The notes: generated by a model not told the origin, from the sequence alone. A stretch of DNA of 64,000 nt from Prorocentrum cordatum (GCA_963575745.1 CAUYUJ010022048.1:36001-100000); one strand, 5' to 3'; positions 31,670 to 42,814 are shown, numbered from the stretch's first letter. Numbers and translations are program-made.

Positions 31670-31900
31670 GGTCTGAACGCGCGCGCGAGCGTCGGCGGCC
31701 CGCAGCGACCGTCGGCCCACCCGGCGACCTGTGCGCGCGCCAGCGTCACCGAGAGGCCATTGGTGTCGGCGGCCTGCAGCGGTCGTCAGCCCACCCGGCG
31801 ACCTCTGAGCGCGCGCGACCGTCTCCGATTGGCCACTGGCATTTGCGGCCGCCGGCAGCCTTCGTCGGCCCAGCCGGCGGCCTCGCCCCGCGCAGGGCCC
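31670..31900. repeat. ~78-bp tandem repeat, three copies
   Basis: Units contain GTCGGCGGCCCGCAGCGACC, GTCGGCCCACCCGGCGACCT and GCGCGCGC. Starts are near 31688, 31768 and 31845. Confidence 0.75.
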
Positions 31901-32064
31901 TTGGGCGCGGTGTGTCCCCTCGCTTGTTCCCCGCGCGGCGGGGCGCTCCGAAGGCCAGCCAGGCTCATGGGGGCGCAGTGGACGTCCTTGTCTAGATCAA
32001 CAGCAACGAGCGAGCGAGCGAGCGAGGACGCTCTTGCCGAGAGGCCGAGCAGGCCAGAAACTCA

Positions 32065-32330
32065 TCGGGGAGCAGGAGGAGAAAGGGTGCAAGGGGGGGC
32101 GGGGGAGGGGGCACTCAAGCAGGAGGAGGAGGCGGTGCAGGAGGAGGGAGAGGGGAAGGAAGTGGAGAGTGGGAGAGGGAGCACGAGGGGGGATAGCAGG
32201 GGAGGGAAGGAAGAGCTGGAGGGCGGCGACGAGGAGAGGCTGCGGAGGAGGAGGGGAGTAAGGAAGGATGAGGGGCGACGAGGGAGGACGGGAGAGGAGA
32301 AGGAGGAGCGACGATGGAGGCACGAGAGGA
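32065..32330. repeat. GGA/GAG-rich purine tract
   Basis: Imperfect purine triplets preceding the GAT block. Confidence 0.8.
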
Positions 32331-32364
32331 AGACAGTGGCACGACAACACGACAACGAGGCACG

Positions 32365-32410
32365 AGGCAAGATGATGATGGTGATGATGATGATGGTGAT
32401 GATGATGGTG

Positions 32411-32442
<32 letters not shown>

Positions 32443-32456
32443 GCTGATGCTGATGG

Positions 32457-32494
<38 letters not shown>

Positions 32495-32930
32495 CTTATG
32501 CTGATACTGATGCTGATGCTGATGATGATGATGATGATGTTGAGGATGACGAGGATGAGGATAATGATGATTATGGTGGTGGTGATGCTGATGATGATGA
32601 TGAGGAAGATTATGAGGATGATGAGGATGATGAGGATTGTGAGGATGATGAGGCTGATGAGGCTGATGACGATGACGGTGCTGACGGTGATGATCATGAT
32701 CAGGATCATGGTCATGATCATGACGTTGTTGATGATGATGTTCATTATCATGGTCATGCTCACTGCTGATGATGCTGCTGCTGATGACGATGAGCATGCT
32801 GATTGTGACGATGATGCTTGTGATGATGATGGTGATGATGATGATGATGATGAGGCTGATGATGAGGATGATGAGAACGTGGAAGAGGAGCAGGAGCAGG
32901 GCCAGGATGGACGAGGAGGAGGAGAATGAT
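32365..32930. repeat. Long imperfect (GAT)n block, ~565 bp
   Basis: GAT triplets with GCT, GGT, GAG and GAC interruptions. They read as poly-Asp, poly-Met or poly-His/Ile/Ser by frame. The longest simple-repeat block of this type in the window. Confidence 0.97.
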
Positions 32931-33629
32931 CATGCGCAGATTGATATGGAAGCGCAAGGAGCAGAGTCAGGAGGGGGAGGAGGAGGAATTGGATTTGATG
33001 AAGAGGAGGAGGACAAGGCAGCAGTCGAGTCCTCCTGGTTTTCGCCGGAATGATCATGTTGCGATTGCCGCTCACCCATAATCTGCCTCATTGTTTGGGA
33101 TATCGTTTTCGTTGTCGTATTCGTCCTCTCTGTTCTTCCCATCCTGCTCATCCTTCTCGCTTCCTTCATGCCTGCTATGCTTCTGGCTCTTCCTGAACCT
33201 CCGCCCGCACTCCTCGTCTCGCCAGCTTCCCCTATCCGCCCATGTCTTTCGCCTCGTCCTTCCGCCCTTCCTCCTTGCCCATCCTCCTCTCTCTATGCTC
33301 CTCGATCCTCCTCAATCCTCCCCCGCCAGGAGGAGGAGGGCAGGATGGAGAACCGACGGAGGAGGGAGGGGGGCAACACGGATAAAGGGGGATGCGGGGG
33401 GGGGGGGGACGGAGGGCGGAGGCCAGGGGCGTGTTGGTGCTGCCGCTCGATTCCTCCTTCTCCTCGTACTCGGCTCAAGTCTGCTTGAGTTCAGGCAGGC
33501 TTCGTCCAGGAGCCGACTGTCGCGTACCGCCAGGGGTGTGCATTGCCACTGAGCGCGCTGACCCTGGCCCGCGCTTGAGTGGCAGCGAGAAGCTGCGCAA
33601 GTGGAGCCGGTCAGCCTACAGTCTACGGC

Positions 33630-34510
33630 AACACTTCCGTTCGCGCGGCTGGCGACTGCATCCACGGCGTTTCCACCTTTAAGTGGTTGCAGGGGGTTGC
33701 GTATCAATCGGGGCCGTGGGCGAAAGTTCAGCTCTTTTGGGGCCTCGGTGGCTTTGTCAACTGCAGTGCTGCATCCTCCCAGAATTGCGAAAAGTGCATT
33801 CCAATCCAAGCTTGTATGGTTGGTGCTGCCCGTCACGGCCTTTCGACATTGAAGGGTTCGCTGGTGGTCAGGTCCTCCATCAAACATTTCGGATGTGAGT
33901 GTCGTCTTCAGTTCTGATTGTGCTTCAGGTGCTTCGTCAACTACAGTGCGGTACTCCCACAGCCTCATGGGGAGCGCATTAAAATGCAAGTTTGTATGGT
34001 TGGTAGCGTCCATTACGGCTGTTCGTTATTTGCGGGCTGGTTGGCGGTCAGCCTTTCAAACTAACAACTCGGCCGTGGGTAAGTTTGCAGCACTGGAGGG
34101 GCCTCAGTGGCCCCGTCATCTGCAGTGCCGCCATTTTCCCACCGCCGAATGGGGAGTCGACTGGCAGATTCCAAGGTGTTCCTGTTTGCAAGCCGTGACC
34201 TACAGGTGCTTCGAGGCGCATACACTACTGAGTGTGGCATGAGCTTGAGTGAATCCATACCGTTCTGGTCAGACAGTACGGCTCCGCGGGATATCGGCCC
34301 AACTCGTCTCTCTCCGCCACCGCAAGTTGCTGGGCCACAGCGGGGCATTCCAATTCAAGTGTGTATGGCATGTGGCGTCCGCTGGTGGTCTGTTAACAAC
34401 TTGGCCGCGGGGGGTGTCTTCAGTTCTGTTTAGGCTCCAGAGGTTTCGTTTGATACAGTGCTGCAGTGCTCCCACAGCCGCTCGGGGAGTGTATTTCAAC
34501 AAGTCCGCCC
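33630..34510. repeat. ~180-bp tandem repeat, about five copies
   Basis: Anchor TCAACTRCAGTGC recurs at about 33758, 33938, 34117 and, in degenerate form, near 34299 and 34455. The spacing is 179-180 bp in the first four. Each unit carries GCATTCCAATYCAAGYTTGT and GGTTGGTRSYGYCCRTYACG-like sequence. The period divides by 3 but each unit has stops, so no repeat protein is inferred. Confidence 0.85.
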
Positions 34511-34675
34511 CACGTCTAGAGTACGTTGCTTGATGGACGGACAGTGTCCCTGCCTTGCGTGTGCCAACAGCGGATCGGAAGCATCGTCCTGAGGTTGTTA
34601 GCTGCGTGGGAGGATGGGACCGCAGCTGTCAGGACATACGCGCGGGCGCCAAGAGGGTGGGCATCACATTGCACG

Positions 34676-35311
34676 TCAGCCGTAGTCAGGCAAATCCAGA
34701 AGCAGGCCACGCGCAGCACGCTGGACCTGGTCGCGGGCGGGCAACAGTGCATGCAGGGGCGGGGGGGGTTTTGCTGGACATTGCAGCTCGGGCGTCGTGG
34801 TGTTTGATCCAGCCTGGCTGAACTTGTTTAGCTTTTCCGCCGACACCTTCGGCGTTTTTGGCTTTTTCCTCCTGCTGGAGTTGCTGGGCCAGGCGAAGCT
34901 CGGCACCGTGCTGGACTTCGGCACCGTGCTGGACTCGCTGGGAGCCCTCGGCGCCCTGGGAGCGCCGTCGGAGGGCTGCGAGCTGGTGAGCACGGGCCTG
35001 GCGCAGGCTCCGTGCTCCCTGGCGGGCGCGAGGCCCGCTTCCCCAGGCGTCCGCAAGGGTTGGACTTGAGACCTCGGAGGCTGCAAGGCGGTTCTGGGCC
35101 CTTGTGGCTCCGTTCTTGCAGCCATCTGAGGTCTCGGGTTCGGCTCTTGCGAGCCCTCGGCCCGTGCGCGGGCCCGTCCGACCGCCTCTCGGCTTCTGCT
35201 CGCTCGCTCGTCCTTTTCGTTCTCCTCGTCCTCTTCGTCCAACTCCTCGTCGTCCTCGTCGCCCCTCCGATCGCGCTCCACTCGCTCCTCGGTGCCGAGG
35301 TCTTCACCCAC
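34676..35311 (-). CDS. Uncertain hypothetical protein
   Basis: A 211-codon minus-strand frame over non-tandem sequence. The N-terminal third is acidic and charged (DEEDEENEKDERASRSREA), the centre is Pro/Ser-rich, and a Lys-rich patch (SSRRKKPKTPKVSAEKLNKF) lies near the C-terminus. The opposite strand is also open and gives a hydrophobic peptide, so coding direction is not certain. No family recognised and no SL or exon boundary is evident. It could be a disordered, NLS-bearing protein or a GC-rich chance frame. Confidence 0.22.
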   Translation of the reverse strand: MGEDLGTEERVERDRRGDEDDEELDEEDEENEKDERASRSREAVGRARARAEGSQEPNPRPQMAARTEPQGPRTALQPPRSQVQPLRTPGEAGLAPAREHGACARPVLTSSQPSDGAPRAPRAPSESSTVPKSSTVPSFAWPSNSSRRKKPKTPKVSAEKLNKFSQAGSNTTTPELQCPAKPPPPLHALLPARDQVQRAARGLLLDLPDYG

Positions 35312-35689
35312 AAGGGCAAGCTGCTGCCCGACGGCGCGACCACGCCGCTCCGGCGGGGCGGCGGTGGGGCGCCCGGGCCCAGGCGAGGCAGTGTTGCCCC
35401 TCCATCAGCTCGGGGGCGGCCAAGAGGGGGTGGCGACCTGTGAGGGGTGAATACCATGGCGTGGGCCATGATATTTCCTCAGGTTTCACGGCGCCTCTTC
35501 TTATTGAATCGCTTCGCTCATGCCGCCAGCCCATAATTGCGTGTTGTTGTCGACTGACCGAGTGGTCTTTCGCGGTGCGGAGCTGCAGGGGCGGCGGCTG
35601 TTTTTATCAGGCGTTGCGTTCGGCATGTGAGGCTTCTTGGTGGCCGCTCGGGGAGTCTTGAACGCGTCGCGGGCCGTCTGGAAGTGTTG

Positions 35690-36460
35690 TGCCTATGGGA
35701 ACTCTTTCGGGAGGCCTCTTGGTGGCCTCGTGGGAACTCTTAAACGAGTCGGGTCGTTGGCACTTGCTTGCGTGCTCGGGGGGGCATTGGGGGGGCCTCC
35801 TGGGGCCGCTTGGGGACCTCTCGGAGGCCTCCTGAGGGCCTGTAGGGGGCCTCTTAGGGGCCTCTTGGGGATTCCTGGGGGCTTCTTTAGGGTCGATGAC
35901 TCAATTTTTGTGTTCTCCCCGTGGGACCTCTTTTGGGGCGTTCTTTTGGCCGTCTTGGAAGCCTCTTGGGCCGTCTTGGCTCTTTGGCCGTCTTGGGGTC
36001 TCTTGGGGGCCTCTAGTTGCGTCTTGGGGCGGTCTTGGGGGCCTCTTGGGCCGTCTTGGGGTGTGACGAAGCTGAAAAGGCGGAAACGACAACATCTCCC
36101 CAAAACCTTAGGACACGCAGTGCTGCTTGCCTCTTGGGGCCCTCCTGGGGCCGCTTGGGGGCCTCTTGGGGCCTCCTGAGGGCCTTTTTGTGGGTGTCTT
36201 GGGGCCGCTTGCTGGGCTCTTGGGGATTCCTGTGGGCTTTCTTAGGGCCGAGAGCTCGACATATTGATTCGTGTTCCCCCCTGGGACCTCTCTTGGGGCT
36301 GTGTGGGGCCTTCTTGAGCCGTCTTGGAGGCCTCTTGGGCCGTTTCGAGGCCCTCTTAGCCCGTCTTGGAGCCCTCTTGGGGGCCTCTTGGGCCCTCTTG
36401 GGGTGGTCTTGGGGGCCTCTTGGGCCGTCTTGGGGTTTCGGGGAGCCGAAAAGGTGGAAA
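35690..36460 (+). repeat. GGCCTCTTGGG-family, two tandem copies
   Basis: Copy 1 (35690-36110) and copy 2 (36115-36475) each run as GGCCTCTTGGGGCC-type modules, a YTCTTAGGGYCGA..GCTCGAC or similar core, a CCTGGGACCTCTCTTGGGG block, more modules, then GAAAAGGYGGAAACG.CAA. Copy 3 is at 38055-38400. Confidence 0.75.
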
Positions 36461-36488
36461 CGTCAAAACCTTTTTACAACACCTAAGG

Positions 36489-36535
36489 ACATTAGCCTGG
36501 CGACGGACCCAACCGTCTGCAGTTGTGAGTACCGC
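36489..36535 (+). repeat. Element AB, part A
   Basis: Matches minus-strand 9648-9590: GCCTGGCGACGGACCCAACC, then TGCAGTTGTGAGTACCGC. Part B lies 1.5 kb downstream at 38000-38045. Confidence 0.7.
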
Positions 36536-36559
36536 AATTGTGAATATGTTCTCCAGTGG

Positions 36560-37890
36560 CGCTCCTTACGGGGCCACGAACCGCATGAGGGGTGTGCCGA
36601 ATTGCGCGGCGGGGTGCACAACACGAACGAAGACGATTGGTCGAATTACGAGAGACTGAGCGCGGGTGAGTCTGAGCGCGGGTGAGTCAGAGTGTGAATG
36701 AGTCTGCGTGCGAGTGGGTCGTGGGCGAGTCAAGCGCGCAAACAGAAGGAACTCTGGGCCACTTGAGCCTTCGGTGTGCCGAAACGGGAGGAGCGCTTAC
36801 ATGCGAATTGTGTCACGGGTGCCACGAAGCGTGTGAAAGGTGTGCCAAAATTGGCGGCGGGGCCATGCGGGCTGCGCCACTGGGGCCTTCGGTGGAGGTC
36901 CCCATGGGGCCACGAAGCGTGCGAGGGTGTGCCCAAATGGGGCGGCGGCCCCATGCGGACTGCGCCGCTGGGACCTTAGGCGGAGCTCCGTATGGGGCCA
37001 CGAAGCGCGTGAGGGGTGTGCCAAAATGGGGCGGCGGCGCCATGCGGGCTGCGCCACTGGGACCTTCGGTTGAGCTCCCCATGCGGCCACGAAACGTGTG
37101 AGGGGTGTGCCCAAATAAGGCTGGGATGGCATGCGGACTGCGCCACTGGGACCATAGGTGGAGCCCCCCTATGGGGCCACGAAACGCATGATGGGTGTGC
37201 CATAATGGGCCGGGGGCACCATGCGGGCTGCTCCACTCGGACCTTAAGTGGAGCCCCCTTTGTGGGGCCACGAAACGTGTGAGGGGTGTGCCAAGGTCCA
37301 GCGGCGCCGCTATTCGGGCTGCGCCATTGGGACCTTCGGTGGAGCTCCCTATGGGGCCACGAAACATGTGAGAGGTGTACCAAAATGGGGCGGCGGCGCC
37401 ATGCGGGCTGCGCCATTGGGACCTTAGGTGGGACCCCCCTATGGGGCCACGAAGCGTGTGAGGGGTGTGCCAAATTGGGGCGGCAGCGCCATGCGGGCGG
37501 AGCTCCGTTTGTGGGGCCACGAAACGTGTGGGGGGCGTGCCAAAATGGGGCGGCGGCGCCGTGCGGGCCGCGCCACTGGGACCTTCGGTGGAGCTCCCTA
37601 TGGGGCCACGAAGCGTGCGTGTGAGGGGTGTGCCCAAATGGGGCGGCGGCGCCATGCGGACTGCGCCGCTGGGACCTTCGGTGGAGCTCCCTATGGGGCC
37701 ACGGAACGTGTGAGGGGTGTACCAGAATGGGGCGGCTGCGCCATTGAGTCTTACGATGGAACTCCCTATGGGGCCACGAAACGCGTGAGGTGTGTGCCAA
37801 AATGGGGCGGCGGCGGCGCCATGCGGGCTGCGCCACTGGGACCTTCGGTGGAACCCCTTTAAGGGGCCACGAAACGTGTGAGGCGTGTGC
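36560..37890. repeat. 88-93 bp minisatellite, 14 copies
   Basis: Anchor GCCACGAAACGTGTGAGG-type at 36573, 36821, 36909, 36997, 37086, 37176, 37267, 37356, 37446, 37516, 37605, 37698, 37773 and 37866. Two units are short (70 and 75 bp). Each has GGTGTGCCAAAATGGGGCGG and GGGACCTTCGGTGGAGCTCC. It creates long Gly/Arg/Pro-rich frames on both strands that should not be called genes. Confidence 0.93.
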
Positions 37891-37929
37891 CGAAACAGAG
37901 ACATGCGGAGAGCAATGGCAAGGAGGGGG

Positions 37930-37990
37930 AGGAGGGAGGAAAGGAGGAGGAGGAGGAGGAGGAGGAGGAGGAGGAGGAGGAGGAGGAGAA
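37930..37990. repeat. (GGA)n tract
   Basis: About 20 GGA triplets between the 88-bp array and part B of element AB. Confidence 0.9.
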
Positions 37991-37999
37991 CGCGGCGCA

Positions 38000-38045
38000 C
38001 CGTCTCTTCAAAACGAGGACCCAACACCACAGGATGGTTGGGACA
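38000..38045 (+). repeat. Element AB, part B
   Basis: GTCTCTTCAAAACGAGGACC through GGATGGTTGGGA, identical over about 41 bases to minus-strand 9556-9516. Confidence 0.85.
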
Positions 38046-38054
38046 AAATTGCGG

Positions 38055-38400
38055 AGTGTGCCTCTTATGGGCCCTCCTGGAGCCGTTCGGGGACATCTTG
38101 GGGCCTCCTGGGGGCGTGTTGGGGGCGCCTTGCGGTCTCTTACGGGCCTCTTGGGGACTCCTGGGGCCTTCTTAGGCCCGAAAGCTCGACAGATTGATTC
38201 GTGCTCCCCCCCTGGGACCTCTCTTAGGCTTTGTGGGGCCTTCTTGAGCCGTCTTGGAGGCCTCTTGGGCCGTTTCGAGGCCCTCTTAGCCCGTCTTGGA
38301 GCCCTCTTGGGGCGGTCTTGGGGGCCTTTTGGGCCGTCTTGGGGTGTCGGGAAGCCGCAAAGGTGGAAACGCCAAAATCTTTCCCAAACCAAAAGGGAAA
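38055..38400 (+). repeat. GGCCTCTTGGG-family, copy 3
   Basis: Near-duplicate of 36115-36475, including GCTCGACAGATTGATTCGTG, CTTGAGCCGTCTTGGAGGCC, TTTCGAGGCCCTCTTAGCCC and GCAAAGGTGGAAACGCCAAA. Confidence 0.8.
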
Positions 38401-39880
38401 TCAACGAATGTTGCCTCTTGGGGCCCTCTTGAGAGTGCTCTGGGAGGCGTGCTGGGCCGCCTGGGGGGCATCTTGTGCGTCCTGGAGCGATCTTCTGGCA
38501 TCTCGGAGCTCTCTTGTAGCATCTTGAGGGGGCTCTTGGCGGCCGCTTGGCCGGCGGCGCCCAGGAGGAAAACCACCTCTGGTCCGCAGCGCCCGGGCCT
38601 CGCCCGGGGTGCTTTTCCTCTGGGGGCCCTCAGGGCCGCCCCGCGCGCGCTAAGTAGAACTACTGTGAAGCAGTCACCGGAGATTTTAGCACGCCTCTGG
38701 CCCGTTGGGCCGGCGAAGCTCACTACGGTGGGGGCGTTGGTGGAAGAGTGTGCCCCGGGGGCTTCAGGCCCTGGAGGGTTCCTTGTCTGATGAGGGCGGC
38801 GGTGATGTCCGTGGCCAATCCACGATTGGAATTCCGATGGCTTCCAGACCCTGGATTCCTTATCGAAGGCTTCCTTATCCAAGGCCCCCGCCGTACGCCC
38901 CTGGCCCCGCCCTGGGCGCACGTGCCGCCGGCCACGATTTGCGCCCCCCCCTCTTGGAGACGCCCCCGCTCTTTGGCCGCCCCCGATCAGCGGGAGGGGG
39001 CGGCCTCCAGGGGGGCAGGCGGAGGGCCACCTCTGGACGAGCGCCTCGTCTGTACCTCCAGCGGGAGGGGGAGGGGGGGAGCAGGAGCGTTTCCTCTTCG
39101 GGGAGAGGGGCGGGGAAGGGTGGGGAGGGCGAGGGGGGCGCCTTGTCCAGGCGGGGAGAGGTGCGAGGGGCTGATCCCGAGGGGGAGGGGTCCGAGGGGC
39201 AGGGGGGTCGGAGAGGGAAGAGGGGCATGCGGGGACAGGGAGGGAGAAGCAGGGGGAGGAGGGAGAACAAAAAGGGGGGCGAGGGGAGAAGGACGAGGAA
39301 GACGACGACGACGACGAGGAGGCGGAGGAGGAGGAAGGAGTCCGCAGACGTCTGGAGCAGCAGGCAGCCCATGGCTCGCAATGGGCACCCTTCATCAACT
39401 CAGCCCTCTCCTCCGGTATGGTATCGTGGTCATGTGCGGGCCAACGGCCGCTGTGCTTTCTTGTGTTGACTCGATGTCGCAGCCAGCGCTTTCACGTGGC
39501 TGTTTCCCGCGCTGTGGTATCATTGACTTGCTCGACTGATCCATGTGGGGGCTTGTTCGTTGTGTGATGCGCCATGCTCGGTATAGCCGCTGTTCCTGAA
39601 AGGATTCGGTTCCCGTTCCTCCCCATATCACTCACCCCTCGCCCTCCAAATCACATTTCTCCTTCTCGTCGTCATCCCACCCCCTTTCCTCACTCCGGCT
39701 CCGCGGGAGGGAGGGAGCGCGGCTTCGTCGACAACACGCAGATTTTCTTCCTGCTCAGATCAAAGCCCCTCCGCTGGGCAGATCAATCGAGTGTGCACTC
39801 GGGGGGCGGGATGGACGGCAGAGGAAAGGAAGGAGGAGGACACCATATCGGAGGGATGAGGAGAGGAACGAGGAGCGCCG
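38401..39880. other. Gene-free; GC-rich then purine-rich spacer
   Basis: No supported gene. G/A-rich low complexity at 39050-39350. Confidence 0.5.
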
Positions 39881-39884
39881 GACG

Positions 39885-40030
39885 AGGAGGAGGAGGAGGA
39901 GGAGGAGGAGGAGGAGGAGGAGGGGGGCAGGGGGGGAAGAGGGAAGACGGGGAAGAGGAACGGGTGGATGAGAGGTTGAGCGGAGAAGAGAAGATGAGAA
40001 CGGAGGAAGAGAAGGAGGATGAGGAGGAGT
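39885..40030. repeat. GGA purine tract
   Basis: GGA run at 39885-39925 followed by degenerate GAG/GAA sequence. CTC-rich sequence follows to 40360. Confidence 0.8.
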
Positions 40031-40884
40031 AGGATGAGGCGGCGAAGGGCGGAAGGGCAGACTAGGCGGTCTGTGTACGGCATCGGCGCGTTTTTGAGAA
40101 AAGCGCGGTTTCGCCTTGTTTCTTCGGTTCATCGTCCTCCCCGTTCTCCCTCGTCCTCCGCCTCCCTCTTCCCCGTCCTTCTCGTCGTCGTCGCCCTCGT
40201 CCAGCCTCATCCACCTCACCGTCCCTCCCTCTTCTGGTTCCGCTTTCCCTTCCCTTCGCCTGCTCCTCCTCCCCCCACCCTCAGCCGCCTTCTCCTGTCT
40301 CTCGTCCTCCGCCTGGTCCTCTCCTCTCTCCACCTCGCCCTGCTTCCTTCCCTACAGTCGGGACGCTGGCATAAGGAACCCTAAATAAGAAGCCCCCTCT
40401 TTTTCCGTAAGGTAAACTTCGATTCCCCCAAGGAAAACCTAAGCCAAGCTGCAACACAATTAAGGAACCTTGAGCTCCTCCCCAACGAACAGGGTTCCTT
40501 CGTCAGCGCCCCGACTGTACTACTCCTCCTTGTCCCCCCCCCCTCCTCTTTCAGCAGAGCGACGGTGCTATAGCGCGACGTGGCCTTCGGAGTCGCAGTG
40601 CGCGTTGGCGGCCCTTGTGCTTCCTTCTTCAAGAAGCAAAACGAACGCCTGGACCCGACAACCGGCGTTCACTTCACGGCCCTGGGCGTTTACTAAGCAG
40701 CCTTGCAATGCTCGATTCCTTCCGTGGATGCGCTTACGAAACAGCTTGGCGTGTCGGGGTGATTCTTTGTGGGGGTGGATGTTCCGGTCTCTACTCCTGG
40801 CGCACAGGCGCCCAGCAGGCTCGAGGTGATCAGGGCATGGATGCCGCAGCACAGGCTTGCTGGTCCTGGGTAGGCAGAGCACAT

Positions 40885-41090
40885 TTCGATCCGATCGATC
40901 CGATTCGATGTCGATATAGGTCGGCCCGCTCCGATTCGACTCCGATCTCCCGACGGTCCGAGGCGGCCCGATGCTTACATAGCGCAGCTGTGCATCCTGG
41001 AGCGGCATATCAAACTCGATTCCGACTCCGTACCGAGACAGGCCGAGCCGACGCACGAGACGATTCGATTCAATGTGTCGATTCGATGCT
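40885..41090. repeat. GATTCGA/GATCCGA short interspersed repeat
   Basis: Over ten GATTCGA, GATCCGA or GACTCCGA words in 200 bp. Confidence 0.7.
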
Positions 41091-41339
41091 GGCCGCTCCT
41101 GGGTAAAGGCATATGACACGTAGGCAGCTTTCTGGCGGTGGGGTAGGCAGCTAGGCAGGCATCTGTCTATCTCCGGCCAGGACAACCAGACTATTCTCCT
41201 ATGCCGAAGCCGCGACCGAGTCAGAGCTGGAAGGAATGAGCGGGAGGAGGGTGGGGAAGACAGGAGGGCCGATTGGAAGAGTCGGAGCTCAGGCAACCCT
41301 GCGAATGGCGCGATTTCTGGCGGTCGGTGCAGGGGAAGG

Positions 41340-41840
41340 AGGTTTAAGAGGAGGAGGAGGACGAGGAGGAGGAGGAGGAGGAGGAGGAGGAGGATGGGAA
41401 GGAGGTTTAAGAGGAGGAGGAGGAGGAGGAGGAGGAGGAGAGGAGGGAGGAGGAGGAGGAGGAGAGGGCGTCGACGTCCACGGCGCCGTCGGCGCTGAGA
41501 ACCTGCGGCGCCGGTGCGTTGGCGGCGGCCGCTCCAACCGCGCGGGCCGCCGCTCCGGGCAGCGCACTGGACGTCCAGCAGGCCCGAGGCGACCGCGCCG
41601 CCCACGCCGAGGCCCACGGTGTCGGGCAGCTGCGGCAGGGACGTCGCGGCCCACGATGTCGGCACGACGTCCGCCGACGCCGGGACGCCTCGCCACTGCT
41701 GGGCCGGGAGGTCAGATCTGCGACGCGCGGCCGAAGGGCGGGTCGACGGGCGCCCCCCCGCCGACGAGCAGGAGGAGGAGGAGGAGGAGGAGGAGGAGGA
41801 GGAGGAGGAGGAGGAGGAGGAGGAGGAGGAGGAACGGGTC
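41340..41840. repeat. Two (GGA)n blocks flanking a GC-rich segment
   Basis: 41340-41465 contains two GAAGGAGGTTTAAGAGGAGG units in tandem (~70 bp apart). 41465-41760 is GC-rich with no family-level coding signal. 41765-41835 is pure GGA. Confidence 0.85.
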
Positions 41841-42049
41841 CTACGCAAGAAACACATGAGCGGCGAACATGTCCGTGTCCGCGCCCTCTCGGTCTGTACT
41901 CCGGGGCGCGATCACGCGCTTCCCTGGTCGCACGGAGGCGTTCCGTGCGGGGCATCCTCGCCAAGCCGCCCCGTGTCCGCGGGGCCGCGGAGACGAGTAT
42001 GTTGCTTGGCCCACAAAGGACGACGAGGCGGACAAAGCGGACGAGGTTG

Positions 42050-42076
42050 ACGAGGAGCACGAGGAGGAGGAGGAGG

Positions 42077-42112
<36 letters not shown>

Positions 42113-42441
42113 AGGAGGAGCAGGAGCAGGAGCAGGAGGGCGAGGAGAACAACGAAGGCGAAGAAGACGAGGATGACACAGAACATGCATGCCGAGGTGG
42201 AAGAGAAGGAGAACGCCGACGACTACCGCGATCACGACCATGACGATTACGACAACCAAGCCGACCACCACGACGATTACGACGACGACGAGGACGACGA
42301 CGAGGACGACGTTGCGGACGTTGCGGACGGTGCGACAGCGCCGAGAGGAAGCCAGCCAGGCAGGTCAAACCCTCGGCAGGCGCCCGAAAGCGCTCGCGCC
42401 GCGCGGCCGCCCGAAGCAACCTGGCATGCCGACGACGACGC

Positions 42442-42482
<41 letters not shown>

Positions 42483-42490
42483 AAGGCAGA
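42050..42490. repeat. GAGCAG, GAC and ACG triplet tracts
   Basis: GAGGAGCAGGAGCAG at 42060-42140, GACGAC/GATTAC at 42225-42320, and (GAC)n at 42435-42482. The long open frames across them are repeat artefacts. Confidence 0.9.
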
Positions 42491-42684
42491 AGGGTACGTA
42501 GGAGGATGACGATGGCGATGATGCCGAGGAGCGAGGAGGCTTGGCTTGACGGCGGACGAGGGCGACGAGTAGGAGGTCGACGGGCATGGACAAGGAGGCA
42601 GTCCCGACGCGCTCCGTGCGACTGCGCCTGGGCTGGTTCTGAGGCCCAGATGTGCACGCACCCTGGTCGGATGGCGCCACCTAT

Positions 42685-42814
42685 ACACCTACACCGATCC
42701 TGGCCAGGCCGATCCTGGCCCAGGATCGAACCATGTGCCTTCCTGCCCAGGCCAGGAGGGCGTATGCACCGATCGAGGTCCCAGGATGAGCCTGGCCAGG
42801 AACGGTGTAGGTGT
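42685..42814. mobile_element. ~130-bp MITE-like inverted-repeat element
   Basis: Ends ACACCTACACCGATCCTGGC (42685-) and, reversed, ACACCTACACCGTTCCTGGC (to 42814) pair over about 25 bp with one mismatch. Inside, 42710-42728 is a perfect 19-bp palindrome (CGATCCTGGCCCAGGATCG). Both strands encode similar peptides, as expected of a palindromic element. Confidence 0.8.

Noticed and set aside
31535-32929. 464-codon plus-strand open frame
   Set aside because: The second half is poly-Met/Asp from the GAT block; the first half spans a 78-bp tandem repeat.
36813-38096. 427-codon minus-strand open frame
   Set aside because: It lies wholly in the 88-bp minisatellite and a GGA tract; its repeated peptides reflect the tandem units.
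40568-41857. 429-codon minus-strand open frame
   Set aside because: Ser and Leu runs from GGA tracts; no ATG-supported, family-like segment.
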